Of a DNA stretch of 64,000 nucleotides, positions 1-9,732 are shown in pieces (position 1 is the stretch's first letter; every line of letters starts with the position of its first letter). The DNA lies in assembly GCA_041390905.1 (NCBI GenBank), contig JAWKPA010000012.1, positions 248,001-312,000 on the forward strand, in the 5' to 3' direction. Under the pieces are notes generated by a model. That model was given only the letters and a program-made list of their open reading frames with translations, was not told the origin of the DNA and did no database searches. The position numbers and the translations under genes are program-made. The stretch comes from JACKCD01 sp041390905. GTDB lineage: Bacteria; Chloroflexota; Anaerolineae; Promineifilales; Promineifilaceae.

Positions 1-2
1 CT

Positions 3-2360
3 CATTGTCTTGTCGTTGAAGATGCCGCCGCTGGTATTGAGGCGGCTCTGGATGCGGGCATGGGGGCGTTGGCAGTTGGCCCAAACGGCCGTTTTGCCCA
101 TCTTGCCAGCAGTAACTTTACCCGCCGTGACGATTTGCAGGGGATTGGCCTGGCCGATTTGCAGGATGCCATGTTGCCTGACGACCAGTGGATTGTGGGC
201 GAGAGCCAATTTGTGGCGCATAAGCAGGGGCATAAAGAGACCATTTTTACCATTGGTAACGGTTATTTTGCCAGCCGGGGCAGCTTTGAAGAAGGATATC
301 CCGGTGAATCGGCTCTGACGTTTGCCCATGGCGTGTATAATGATGCGCCCGTTTTTTTCACCGAATTAGCCAATCTGCCCAACTGGCTTGATCTACAGAT
401 CACGATAAACAGGGAACGGTTCCGCCTGGATAGCGGTAAGTTGCTCTCATTCCGGCGCTGGCTGAATTTGGCCGATGGCATTTTGCACCGTCAACTGCGC
501 TGGCAGTCGCCCAGCGGGGTGGTGGTTGATCTGGGGTTTGAGCGGTTTGTGGCCTATACGGAGCAGCATGTGGGGGGCATTCGGATGGTGGCAACGGCCG
601 TTAATCAGCCCTGCACCCTCGCTATCAGTGCTGGTATCAACGGTCACGTAGCCAACGAACATCTGCTGCACTGGCATTTGCTGGATCAGGGGCAAGCGGA
701 AAATGGCGTGGCGTGGCTTCACAGCCAGACGCGCCACACAAAGATTGAATTGGGGACGGCGATGCGGGTGGAAACGGCCGTTTCTGCCCCCACCCACTGC
801 CAAAACTGCCTTGGTCACCCCCTGCTGACCGTTGAGCAAATGCTCCAGCCGGGTGAGACGCTGCAACTGGACAAGCTGGTGAGCTATGTGACGAGCCGGG
901 ATGTGGCGGGGAGTGATGTGGTGGAAACGGCCGTTAGTCAATTTACCAACCACACCTACAACACCCTTCGTCAAGACCACACTGTCGCCTGGCAAAAGCT
1001 GTGGCAAGATATTGATGTTATCATTGAGGGCGACCAGGAAGCGCAGCTTGCTACCCGTTTTAGCCTTTTCCAACTGCAAGTTGCCGCGCCGCGATACGAT
1101 AACCGTGTCAGTATTGGTGCCAAAACCCTCAGTGGCCTTGGCTATCGCGGTCACGTTTTTTGGGATACCGAAATCTTTGTCCTGCCATTTTTCACCTACA
1201 CCCAACCGGCTGTTGCTCGCAACCTGCTCCATTATCGTTACCATACATTGGCAGGGGCGCGGCGCAAAGCGGCCGGCAACGGCTATGGTGGTGCCCAGTT
1301 TGCCTGGGAAAGTGCCATCACGGGTGATGAAGTAACCCCCACCTGGGTTCCCGATGCCGCCACCAACTTCAGGGAACTCATTCGCATTTGGACAGGCGAC
1401 ATCGAAATTCATATTACCGCCGATATCGCCTACGCCATTCTGCAATATTGGCATGCCACAGGTGACGACAACTTTTTGCTTGATTATGGGGCGGAAATTA
1501 TTTTGGATGGTGCCTGTTTTTGGGGCGACCGCGCCGAGCGTGAAGAGGCAGATGGCACAACCCGCTATGCCCTGCGTGATGTGGTTGGCCCCGATGAATA
1601 CCACGATCACGTGGACAATAATGCTTATACCAACCGCATGGCGCAGTGGCACTTACAAGAAGCTTTGCATCTGCTTGCCTGGTTGCAAAATAACCACCCG
1701 GCAAAAGCAGCCCAACTGGCGGCTCAACTTGATTTGAACCCGGATAAAATTGAACACTGGCAAGAGATCATAAATCGTATTATCATATCTCTTAATAGTG
1801 ATACAGGTTTATTTACCCAATTTGACGGTTTCTTTGACCTGAAAGAGGTCAATTGGGCTGAATTTACAGACCGTACAGCTTCAATGCAAGCCCTGCTTGG
1901 GATCGAAGGGGCAAACCAGCACCAGGTTATCAAACAAGCAGATGTGATTATGTTACTGTGCCTCTTGCGGCATGAGTATGGTCAAAAAATTTGGCAGACA
2001 AATTGGGACACGTATATGCCAATCACCGACCACAGCTATGGTTCTTCATTAGGGCCAAGCTTTCACGCCTGGGCCGCTTGCGAAATGGAGCGCCCGGAAG
2101 AAGCGTATGAACATTTTATGCTTGCCGCACGTGCCGATATTTTTGATGTGCGTGGTAATGCTGGTGATGGCATTCACGCCGCCTCGGCGGGTGGCATTTG
2201 GCAAGCACTCGCATTCGGCTTTGCCGGTCTCCGTTTTAACCAACAATCGTATACGCTTAAACCGCAACTCCCCCCCCATTGGCGGCGGTTGTCGTTTAAG
2301 TTCTACCAACACGGCCGGCAGCATGTGATTGACATCGAAAACATCAATCACAACCCCTAA
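3..2360 (+). CDS. Beta-phosphoglucomutase (HAD) / GH65 disaccharide phosphorylase fusion, 5' end missing
   Basis: The reading frame is open from base 3, so the gene starts before the window. The first residues (VVEDAAAGIEAALDAGM) match the last conserved motif of a HAD-family beta-phosphoglucomutase. They run without a break into a full GH65 catalytic region. GH65 enzymes split maltose, trehalose, kojibiose or similar sugars with phosphate, giving beta-glucose 1-phosphate, which the mutase converts to glucose 6-phosphate. The catalytic acid is in GPDEYH (Glu codon at 1596-1598). The substrate-side WDTEIF and the later GSSLGPSFHA segment are also present. HAD-GH65 fusions are known in bacteria. 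The exact disaccharide cannot be read from sequence. No signal peptide is visible in this part, so it is probably cytoplasmic. Internal ATG at 60 is not the real start. Confidence 0.9.
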   Translation, partial: HCLVVEDAAAGIEAALDAGMGALAVGPNGRFAHLASSNFTRRDDLQGIGLADLQDAMLPDDQWIVGESQFVAHKQGHKETIFTIGNGYFASRGSFEEGYPGESALTFAHGVYNDAPVFFTELANLPNWLDLQITINRERFRLDSGKLLSFRRWLNLADGILHRQLRWQSPSGVVVDLGFERFVAYTEQHVGGIRMVATAVNQPCTLAISAGINGHVANEHLLHWHLLDQGQAENGVAWLHSQTRHTKIELGTAMRVETAVSAPTHCQNCLGHPLLTVEQMLQPGETLQLDKLVSYVTSRDVAGSDVVETAVSQFTNHTYNTLRQDHTVAWQKLWQDIDVIIEGDQEAQLATRFSLFQLQVAAPRYDNRVSIGAKTLSGLGYRGHVFWDTEIFVLPFFTYTQPAVARNLLHYRYHTLAGARRKAAGNGYGGAQFAWESAITGDEVTPTWVPDAATNFRELIRIWTGDIEIHITADIAYAILQYWHATGDDNFLLDYGAEIILDGACFWGDRAEREEADGTTRYALRDVVGPDEYHDHVDNNAYTNRMAQWHLQEALHLLAWLQNNHPAKAAQLAAQLDLNPDKIEHWQEIINRIIISLNSDTGLFTQFDGFFDLKEVNWAEFTDRTASMQALLGIEGANQHQVIKQADVIMLLCLLRHEYGQKIWQTNWDTYMPITDHSYGSSLGPSFHAWAACEMERPEEAYEHFMLAARADIFDVRGNAGDGIHAASAGGIWQALAFGFAGLRFNQQSYTLKPQLPPHWRRLSFKFYQHGRQHVIDIENINHNP

Positions 2361-2527
2361 CTTGCTATTACCAATCTGGTGCAAACCTGTTTTTAACCAG
2401 ATACGTAGTAAATTTAACCCAATGGAGGTGATTTTCTGACAAAAGATCAAAATAACCTGAATGACCTTTTTGTTGCGAATAATGTTTACTTTGTAAGTTC
2501 CTATAATTTAGGAGGAGAATTTACACA

Positions 2528-4672
2528 ATGAAAAAGCTAACGCTTATTGCTTTTATGCTCATGTTGGGGCTATTCCTGGTTGCCTGTGGTGCCGATACCC
2601 CAGCCGAAGCGCCAGCCGCCGAAGAACCGGCTGCTGAAGCGCCCGCCGCTGAAGAACCGGCCGCTGAAGAACCGGCTGCCGAAGAACCGGCTGCCGAAGA
2701 ACCGGCTGCTGAGGAAGGTGGTGGTATTCAGCAGGCAGAGGAAGAAGCTGTCGTTGAAGATACTGCTGTCGTTGAAACGTCTGAATACGGCGAAGCACCG
2801 ATGCTGGCTGAAATGGTTGCGGCCGGCAGCTTGCCCCCCGTAGAAGAACGCTTGCCAGCTAAAGAAGACATCCAGGTTGTTACGCCTGTAGATGGTGTTG
2901 GTGAATACGGTGGTACCTGGCACAATGCTAGCTGGTGGCAGGGCATGGGGAACATCGAAATGATCGTTTACGACCCGCCCGTGCGCTGGAAGCCCGATTA
3001 CACTGGCTATGAGCCTGGTTTGGTAAAAAGCTGGGAAATTTCTGAAGATGGTACGCAGTTGACCTGGCACTTCCGCCAGGGCGTTAAATGGTCTGATGGT
3101 GTGGACTTTATTCCGGCCGAGGATATGGCTTACTGGTGGGAACTGGCGACCAACGAAGATTTCGCTGTCGTTACCCCGCCGTGGTGGGGACGCGATTCTG
3201 ATGGTACTTTGATGGAGGTTTCTTTCCCCGACGATTACACGATGGTGTTCACCTGGGGTGAGCCGCACTACATTGCTAACTTTGTGGTTGCCCAGGGTTT
3301 CTGGGAATGGCTGCCGATGGAACGTCCAAAGCACTTCCTCTCCCAGTTTGACCCCAACTACGACAGCAGCAAGACCTATGAGGATCTGGAAGCGGCCGTT
3401 TACGGTGGCGACTGGCTCATGAACGTCGCTGGCTACCCCTGTCTGCATGCATGGTGTCCGGAAACTGTTACTCCTGGTGAGCGCACTGTGTTGGCTCGTA
3501 ATCCTTATTACTGGAAAGTGGATACCGAAGGGAACCAACTGCCCTATATTGATTACATTGATACCGTGCTGCTAGAAGATAACGAAGTTCGTCTGTTGGA
3601 AGTATCCCAGGGTAAGTACGAAGCTAGCTTCCGTGGTACAGATGACCCCACCAACATCCCCTTCCTGTTGGAACAAGCTGAAGCCAATGATTACCATCTT
3701 CATGCTGGTGCTGTAAATGGTGCTGGTAGCTGGCCGGCCTGGAACATCAACATGAATTTCAATGACTGCGAAACCTACCCCGACACCTGCGAGGAAATTC
3801 GTGCGCTTTTGCAGAATCAGGATTTCCGCATTGGCCTGGCGCTTTCGCTTAACCGCGAGCGTTTGATTGATGTCGCTTGGGGTGGTATTGGCTATCCCAC
3901 CAGCATGACCATCAGCCCACAGGCCTGGCACTTTGCCAGTGCTGAAGGGCAGGCAGTTTATGAAGCATGGCGCGATTCATATGTTGAATATAGCCCCGAA
4001 AAGGCGATGGAACATTTCGACGCTGCTGGCTTTGTAGATGCTGATGGCGATGGCTGGCGCGATCTGCCCAGCGGTGCTTCATTTACCCTTGTCATGGATC
4101 AGGGTGACTGGGGTGGACAGGTTATTCCGGTTTTGAGCAATGAAACCTATTCCAGTGACTTGCAGTCCGTTGGGGTGAACACCCTTATCAATGATTTGAT
4201 GGGTCAGCCGGACTGGACGCTGCGTTGGAAAGAAGGTAAAGCCATGATCCGCAACAGCCATGCTTCTGAGCTGGATATCTGGACTTACCCGGACTGGGTC
4301 TTCCCGCTGCGGAATGAGGCTGCACGTGCCTGGCCGCTTGAAGGTTTGTATTATGAAACTGGTGGTGCTGACGGTTGGGAACCACAGCCTGGCACGACCT
4401 ATGCTTATGAGCTGCAGCAACTGTATGCTAAGGGTATTGCTGAGCCGGATATTGAGGAACGCCACAAGATATTCTATGAAGCGGTTCAGATTATGATTGA
4501 TCACGGCCCGTTCATGATTGGTGGTGCTGGCGACCAGGCCATGCCTGTTGTGGTTCGCAATGGTTTCCACGGCATTCCTGAACTCGTTATCCTTGGCCCG
4601 TGGGCACCTGGTAGTCCTGGCAACCTGCATTCAGAACAGTTCTGGATGGAAGCCAACTTGCGTGGCGAGTAA
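2528..4672 (+). CDS. ABC transporter family-5 substrate-binding lipoprotein
   Basis: This is a 714-residue solute-binding protein of the SBP_bac_5 (DppA/OppA-like) family. It begins with a lipoprotein signal ending LFLVAC (Cys at about residue 20), so it should be anchored outside the membrane. An acidic Ala/Glu/Pro linker follows, made of repeats of EEPAA. The body has family features such as VKSWEISEDGTQLTWHFRQGVKWSDG. An AGGAGGAG ribosome site lies 9 bases before the ATG. It heads an operon with two permeases and two ATPases. The family carries peptides, but also oligosaccharides in many bacteria. The GH65 gene before it and GH13 gene after the operon favour an alpha-glucan oligosaccharide. 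No ACGGCCGT copy occurs in the gene. Confidence 0.9.
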   Translation: MKKLTLIAFMLMLGLFLVACGADTPAEAPAAEEPAAEAPAAEEPAAEEPAAEEPAAEEPAAEEGGGIQQAEEEAVVEDTAVVETSEYGEAPMLAEMVAAGSLPPVEERLPAKEDIQVVTPVDGVGEYGGTWHNASWWQGMGNIEMIVYDPPVRWKPDYTGYEPGLVKSWEISEDGTQLTWHFRQGVKWSDGVDFIPAEDMAYWWELATNEDFAVVTPPWWGRDSDGTLMEVSFPDDYTMVFTWGEPHYIANFVVAQGFWEWLPMERPKHFLSQFDPNYDSSKTYEDLEAAVYGGDWLMNVAGYPCLHAWCPETVTPGERTVLARNPYYWKVDTEGNQLPYIDYIDTVLLEDNEVRLLEVSQGKYEASFRGTDDPTNIPFLLEQAEANDYHLHAGAVNGAGSWPAWNINMNFNDCETYPDTCEEIRALLQNQDFRIGLALSLNRERLIDVAWGGIGYPTSMTISPQAWHFASAEGQAVYEAWRDSYVEYSPEKAMEHFDAAGFVDADGDGWRDLPSGASFTLVMDQGDWGGQVIPVLSNETYSSDLQSVGVNTLINDLMGQPDWTLRWKEGKAMIRNSHASELDIWTYPDWVFPLRNEAARAWPLEGLYYETGGADGWEPQPGTTYAYELQQLYAKGIAEPDIEERHKIFYEAVQIMIDHGPFMIGGAGDQAMPVVVRNGFHGIPELVILGPWAPGSPGNLHSEQFWMEANLRGE
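2604..2712 (+). repeat. 15-bp tandem repeat coding the acidic linker of the binding protein
   Basis: About seven near-identical 15-bp units (GAAGAACCGGCTGCT and variants) encode repeated E-E-P-A-A just after the lipidated cysteine. Such linkers act as flexible spacers from the membrane. Copy number is likely to vary between strains. Confidence 0.8.
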
Positions 4673-5102
4673 ATGAGATGATATAGGGATTGATTACAAG
4701 CGTTCTTGAATGCGCATGTAACAGTCTCAGGAGGGAGACCTGCTTATTTATATTGGTGGGTTTCCCTCCGTCCCATTCACAGCTCATTGTAGAAGTCGTT
4801 CGTTTTGCGTTTTAAAGCATCATTTATTAAACCTTTCTGAGATATGTTATGGGTTTGCTCGTTAATAACTTGGGATTTAGAAGTTCAACTTCTCTCAGAA
4901 GTTAAACTTCTGGAACTGCAAGGTTATTTTTGATTGAACCCTATGGAATGTCTCTAAAGGTGACATGGTAGAGGGGGTTGCGGCACAGATAATCCTTCCG
5001 CAAATCAGGTTTATTCTAAGCGAAATCGAATAGGTGCAGAGTACCAAATGTAATACCCAGTTTATTGTTTAAACATCCGACAGGTGGGAAAGGAGAGGAA
5101 AA
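4673..5102. other. Intercistronic gap with mRNA hairpin and a hairpin repeat
   Basis: This 430-bp gap separates the binding-protein gene from its permeases. It holds a GC-rich stem (4730-4740 with 4759-4769, one G-T pair) and one copy of the AGAAGTT hairpin repeat (4849-4943). No open frame of note is present. The stem has no T-run, so it looks like an mRNA-stabilising or partial-attenuation structure that would keep the binding protein more abundant than the permeases. That role is inferred. Confidence 0.6.
4849..4943. repeat. Hairpin repeat family A, copy A1
   Basis: The copy starts ATGGGTTTGCTCGTTAATAAC and ends GATTGAACCCTAT. The ends are imperfect inverted repeats around the double hairpin core AGAAGTTCAACTTCT / AGAAGTTaAACTTCT. 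The same architecture recurs at 40326-40422, 42512-42610 and 59501-59574. Confidence 0.8.
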
Positions 5103-6089
5103 ATGGTTTCATTTCTCATACGACGTGTATTTTATGCCATCATCATGTTGATTTTGGTTTCTTTCATCAGCTTCTTGATTATCAATCTTCCGGCTGGTGA
5201 TTTTATGGATCAAAAGATAGCAGAATTGGAGGCGCGTGGTGATAAGAGTGCGGTAGCTCGTGTGGAAGATTATCGGGTGCGCTATGGGTTAGACCAGCCG
5301 ATGTTAACCCAGTACTGGTTGTGGATTTCTAATTTTGTACGGGGTGATTTTGGTTTGTCTTTTCAATTTGAACGGCCGGTTAAAGAGCTGATTGGTCAGC
5401 GCCTGACGTTGTCGATTCTTTTGTCGCTGACGACTTTAACGATCACGTGGTTGATCGCAATACCCTTGGGGGTGTATTCGGCCGTTAACCAATATTCACT
5501 CGGCGACCAAATCATAACGACGATAGCGTTTATTGGTATTGGTTTGCCGGGTTTCTTATTGGCATTGCTTGTTTTGTATGTTGCCATTGTGATTCTTGAC
5601 CAGGATGTGGTGGGCTTGTTCTCGCGGGAGTTTCAGGACGCGCCCTGGAGCTTAGCCAAGGTGTGGGATTTGTTGAAGCACCTTTGGGTGCCGGCTCTTA
5701 TTGGAGCTGTTACGGGTACGGCCGGCACGATCCGAATTATGCGGGGCAATTTGCTGGATACACTCGGCCAACCCTTTATTGAAGCAGCCCGTGCCAGGGG
5801 CTTAAAAAGCAGACGAGTTGTTTGGAAACATGCTGTACGCATGGCTATTACGCCTCTTGTCATTATTTTAGGTACCGAAGCCTTTCCGGGTATTCTAGCG
5901 GGCAATATTTTGGTTGAGGTCGTGCTTGGTTTGCCTACCATTGGACCACTTTATATCAATGCGTTGACGACGCAGGATATGTTTATGGCGGGAACGGTTT
6001 TGGTCTTAATTGTGTTTTTGCTGTTGGTTGGCAATTTAATTACCGATCTGGTTTTGGCCTGGATTGATCCGCGTGTTCGGCTGGAGTAG
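5103..6089 (+). CDS. ABC transporter permease, DppB type
   Basis: This 328-residue integral membrane protein has the usual six hydrophobic segments of family-5 importer permeases. It carries the EAA loop that docks on the ATPases (FIEAARARGLKSRRVVWKHA, about residues 222-241). It is the first permease after the binding protein. A purine-rich GGAAAGGAGAGG ribosome site lies just before the ATG. It pairs with the next gene to form the membrane channel. The loop with RGDFGLSF after the first segment is typical of DppB-like proteins. Confidence 0.9.
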   Translation: MVSFLIRRVFYAIIMLILVSFISFLIINLPAGDFMDQKIAELEARGDKSAVARVEDYRVRYGLDQPMLTQYWLWISNFVRGDFGLSFQFERPVKELIGQRLTLSILLSLTTLTITWLIAIPLGVYSAVNQYSLGDQIITTIAFIGIGLPGFLLALLVLYVAIVILDQDVVGLFSREFQDAPWSLAKVWDLLKHLWVPALIGAVTGTAGTIRIMRGNLLDTLGQPFIEAARARGLKSRRVVWKHAVRMAITPLVIILGTEAFPGILAGNILVEVVLGLPTIGPLYINALTTQDMFMAGTVLVLIVFLLLVGNLITDLVLAWIDPRVRLE

Positions 6090-6126
6090 GGCTGAGGGGT
6101 AAACTGAATATTAGGAGGTTGGAGAA

Positions 6127-7266
6127 ATGAGCGATGCAGCGGTAATACCTGTGCAAGAAACAAAGGATGATGCTGTAAAAATCAGTCAGAGTTACTGGAG
6201 TCTGGTATGGTGGAAATTCAAACGGAATCGCCTGGCTGTTGTGGCGGCGTTTATTCTGGCTGCATACTACATAACCTGTTTGATCTTTCCTGAATTTTTT
6301 GCCCCTTATAGCAAAGGGCTGGAAAGTGACTATATTGAAGCGCGACCGACATACCCCCAGTTTGTAGATGCGGATGGGAATTTTTCCCTGCGTCCTTTTG
6401 TCTATGGATTGGATGAGGAGATTGATGTTGCCACGCGCAGTCGCCAGTTTGTCGTCAATGAATCGGTGAAATACCCACTCTATTTCTTTGTGGAGGGCGA
6501 GCCTTATAAGCTGTTCGGATTCATTCCGGCCAAGACCCATTTCTTTGGCACTGATCCGGCCGACCCGGATGCTAAAGTGTTTTTGTTGGGGACTGACCGA
6601 CTGGGGCGTGACCAATTTTCGCGTATTCTGTTTGGTGGTCGCATTTCGCTGTTTATTGGTTTGTTTAGCGTGGCTGTCTTTTTATTTGTGGGTGTGACGT
6701 TGGGTGCTGCATCCGGGTACTATGGTGGGGCTACGGATATTGTGGTCATGCGAATAACGGAACTTCTTTCCGCTTTTCCGCAGGAACCATTATTTTTGGC
6801 TTTGGGAGCGGCCGTTCCTGTGAGCTGGCCTTCAACACGTGTGTTCTTCATGGTTACAATTTTGCTGGCACTGATTCAATGGGGTGGTTTGGCACGGCAG
6901 GTGCGTGGTCTGGTGCTTTCTGGTCGGGAGGAACAATATGTTCTGGCGGCTCGAAGCTTTGGTGCCAGTGATCGTCGCATCATCTTCAACCATCTGATTC
7001 CAGCAACCATGAGCCATGTGATTGTTATTGCAACTTTGAAGATACCTGGCATGATTTTGTTGGAAACCGCTTTAAGTTTTCTTGGCTTGGGGTTGGTTCC
7101 CCCCACCGTCAGCTGGGGAACTTTGTTGCAGAATGCCAATACGGTACGCTCAATTAGTGCTGCGCCCTGGTATTTATTTGTAACCCCGTTTATTCTTTTT
7201 GCCATCCTGGCCTACAACTTGCTGGGTGATGGCTTACGTGACGCTATGGATCCGTACAGCAAGTAA
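6127..7266 (+). CDS. ABC transporter permease, DppC type
   Basis: The product is a 379-residue permease with an N-terminal cytoplasmic tail, one membrane segment, then an unusually long extracytoplasmic loop (about residues 58-150). The core permease domain follows, with its EAA loop (YVLAARSFGASDRRIIFNHL). Its start is 37 bases after dppB-like stop, with an AGGAGGTTGGAG ribosome site. The LGTDRLGRDQFSRILFGGR segment is diagnostic of DppC-like subunits. The gene belongs to the same operon as the binding protein and both ATPases. Confidence 0.9.
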   Translation: MSDAAVIPVQETKDDAVKISQSYWSLVWWKFKRNRLAVVAAFILAAYYITCLIFPEFFAPYSKGLESDYIEARPTYPQFVDADGNFSLRPFVYGLDEEIDVATRSRQFVVNESVKYPLYFFVEGEPYKLFGFIPAKTHFFGTDPADPDAKVFLLGTDRLGRDQFSRILFGGRISLFIGLFSVAVFLFVGVTLGAASGYYGGATDIVVMRITELLSAFPQEPLFLALGAAVPVSWPSTRVFFMVTILLALIQWGGLARQVRGLVLSGREEQYVLAARSFGASDRRIIFNHLIPATMSHVIVIATLKIPGMILLETALSFLGLGLVPPTVSWGTLLQNANTVRSISAAPWYLFVTPFILFAILAYNLLGDGLRDAMDPYSK

Positions 7267-7337
7267 TCAGTATTTAGTTGGGCATTGATGTTTACTAAAT
7301 GGCGAGTACTGAATGCTGAGAGACAGGAGAGATAATT

Positions 7338-8462
7338 GTGAACGAAATAACGGATGATGTTCTTGTTAGCATTAGAGATCTGCGTATTCGTTTTGATGTG
7401 CGTGATGGTATTGTGAATGCTGTGGATGGGGCTAACTTTACTATTCGGCGTGGCAAAACGTTGGGGGTTATTGGCGAAAGCGGCTGTGGCAAATCTATGA
7501 CGGCTAAGGCTATTATGAACATGGTGCCTAAGCCAGGCATTATGACTGGCGAGGTGACTCTTTACAAGCGGCATGTTGAAAATGGTAGCCAGATTGTTGA
7601 GGAGATTCGGCTCGACCAGTTGGATAAAGATGGGGAGGAAATTCGTAAGATTCGTGGTGGCACGATAACGATGATTTTTCAGGAGCCGATGAGTTCGCTG
7701 ACACCTGTGTTTAGTGCGGGTTTCCATATTATGGAAGCGGTTAAATTGCACCGCTTTTTGCCGATTGAATCAATTGGCGAGACGATGACGCGGAATATTC
7801 AGAAAAAGCGGCAGGTTAGCCTGGAGGAAGCACGTGAAATTGCCATTGATATGTTGCAAAAGGTTGGGCTGCCTAATGCTGCACAGCGTGTAGATAGCTA
7901 TCCGCATCAGTTGAGTGGTGGGCAGCGGCAGCGGGTGATGATTGCGATTGCGCTTTCGACACACCCGGATTTGCTTATTGCTGATGAGCCGACAACGGCG
8001 TTGGATGTTTCTATTGAGGCGCAGATTCTGGATTTGATGCGTGAGTTGCAAGAAACGGTGGATATGGCTATTTTGTTTATCACTCATAATATGGGGGTGA
8101 TTGCTGAAATGGCCGATGAAATGGTGGTGATGTATATGGGTAAGGAGGTGGAAGAAGGAAGTGTGATTGACATTTTTGAGAATCCTAAACATCCATATAC
8201 GCGCTTATTGCTGGCTTCTATTCCTGAAATTGGTGAGAAGAAACGAGAATTGGCGACGATTAAGGGGATGACACCTAGTCCTTTTGATTTGCCTACTGGT
8301 TGTGTTTTTCACCCGCGTTGCCCTGATTTTATGCCGGGTAAATGTGATGTGGTGAAGCCGTTGTTGGCAACAGTGGCGAAGAATCAAAACGCACGTTGTT
8401 TGATGTATGATCCCTGCTGGCCGGATACGGCTGAGGCTCAGGCTATTAAGGCTAAGGCGTAG
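7338..8462 (+). CDS. ABC transporter ATP-binding protein, DppD type
   Basis: This 374-residue ATPase has Walker A GESGCGKS, signature LSGGQRQRV and Walker B LLIADEPTTALD. The C-terminal oligopeptide-transporter extension carries a cysteine cluster (CVFHPRCP, KCDV, RCLM), which in this subfamily can bind a metal or Fe-S cluster. The start is GTG at 7338, with ACAGGAGAG upstream. It powers the importer together with the next gene. Confidence 0.9.
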   Translation: MNEITDDVLVSIRDLRIRFDVRDGIVNAVDGANFTIRRGKTLGVIGESGCGKSMTAKAIMNMVPKPGIMTGEVTLYKRHVENGSQIVEEIRLDQLDKDGEEIRKIRGGTITMIFQEPMSSLTPVFSAGFHIMEAVKLHRFLPIESIGETMTRNIQKKRQVSLEEAREIAIDMLQKVGLPNAAQRVDSYPHQLSGGQRQRVMIAIALSTHPDLLIADEPTTALDVSIEAQILDLMRELQETVDMAILFITHNMGVIAEMADEMVVMYMGKEVEEGSVIDIFENPKHPYTRLLLASIPEIGEKKRELATIKGMTPSPFDLPTGCVFHPRCPDFMPGKCDVVKPLLATVAKNQNARCLMYDPCWPDTAEAQAIKAKA

Positions 8463-8493
8463 GGCTGTCGGAAGTATGATTTAGGAGAGGAAG

Positions 8494-9543
8494 ATGGCTG
8501 ATAATGGAAATGTAAAAGACGAGAATATCCTCTTAGAGGTTAAGGGGTTAAAGAAGTACTTCCCGATCACTGGTGGCATGATGCGCAAAGTCGTGGGCTA
8601 TGTGAAGGCAGTTGATGACGTTAATTTTTTTGTGCGCGAAGGGGAGACGTTAGGGCTGGTGGGTGAGAGTGGCTGTGGGAAGACGACGGCCGGCCGTGCT
8701 GTGATGCGTTTGTATGAGCCAACAGACGGCGAGGTTCGATTTAAGTCGCGTGCTTTGTCTAAAAGTGGTAAGCCGGAGTGGGTGAGCTTGCGGGAATTGA
8801 ACAAGGAGCAGTTGAAAACAGTCTATCAAGATATTTCAATGATCTTTCAGGATCCGATTGGTTCGCTGAACCCACGTATGACGGTTTATGACATTATTAC
8901 AGAGCCGCTGCTGATTCATAACAAGGTTGGGCCGAACACTGAGGAGCATGTGATTCAATTGTTGCAGCGGGTGGGCTTGCGCCCGGAGCATATTCGCCGT
9001 TACCCGCATGAATTTTCTGGTGGACAGCGGCAGCGTATTGGTATTGCCCGCTCACTGGCACTGAATCCGCAGCTCATTATTTGTGACGAACCGGTATCGG
9101 CCCTGGATGTGTCTGTACAGGCGCAGACGTTGAATTTGCTGAATGATTTGAAAGAGGATTTTAACCTGGCTTATATTTTTGTGGCGCATGATTTGAGTGT
9201 GGTGCAGCATATTTCGGATCGGGTGGCGGTGATGTATGTGGGGCGTATTGCGGAGATGGCTGAGTCTATTGAGCTGTATTCGCAGCCGCTGCATCCTTAT
9301 ACAGAGGCACTGATGTCTTCGGTGCCGCGCCCGAATCCACGAGCGAAGAAGCAGCGGATTATTATGGAGGGGGATGTGGCTGACCCTGGTAACCCACCGC
9401 CCGGTTGTTTGTTCCACCCACGCTGCCGCTATGTGCAGGAGAAATGTAAGATAGAGGTGCCGGAATTGCGTGAGATTAAGCCGGATCATTATGCGGCTTG
9501 CCATTTTGCGGGCGAGCTGGATTTGAAAGGGGTGGCGATGTGA
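8494..9543 (+). CDS. ABC transporter ATP-binding protein, DppF type
   Basis: This 349-residue second ATPase of the importer has Walker A GESGCGKT, signature FSGGQRQRIGIARSL and Walker B LIICDEPVSALD. Its C-terminal extension has CLFHPRCRY and further cysteines, as in DppF/OppF. It is 31 bases after the DppD-like gene with TTTAGGAGAGG as ribosome site. It completes a five-gene binding protein-permease-permease-ATPase-ATPase set. Confidence 0.9.
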   Translation: MADNGNVKDENILLEVKGLKKYFPITGGMMRKVVGYVKAVDDVNFFVREGETLGLVGESGCGKTTAGRAVMRLYEPTDGEVRFKSRALSKSGKPEWVSLRELNKEQLKTVYQDISMIFQDPIGSLNPRMTVYDIITEPLLIHNKVGPNTEEHVIQLLQRVGLRPEHIRRYPHEFSGGQRQRIGIARSLALNPQLIICDEPVSALDVSVQAQTLNLLNDLKEDFNLAYIFVAHDLSVVQHISDRVAVMYVGRIAEMAESIELYSQPLHPYTEALMSSVPRPNPRAKKQRIIMEGDVADPGNPPPGCLFHPRCRYVQEKCKIEVPELREIKPDHYAACHFAGELDLKGVAM

Positions 9544-9732
9544 TCAAGGGATTGAAGTGATTGGCATATTTGGGGAATGGCGTATGCGATACGCCCCTAC
9601 ATTTGCCGTTAACCCTCTAAATTCCTGATGGTTCAGCTTTTATTGCCGAAGTTGCTCTGAAGGGTGACGACACTGTATCAATGGGTTCAATCTTTTGGAT
9701 TGTGCCCATTTTTTGTATTTGGAGGTTGATTG

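Noticed and set aside
447..1652. 401-codon frame antisense to the GH65 domain
   Set aside because: The plus strand has conserved GH65 catalytic motifs. The antisense product shows no family features.
2502..2507. TATAAT before the family-5 binding-protein gene
   Set aside because: Transcription from it would start inside the Shine-Dalgarno site at 2511-2517, and no -35 fits at 16-18 bp.
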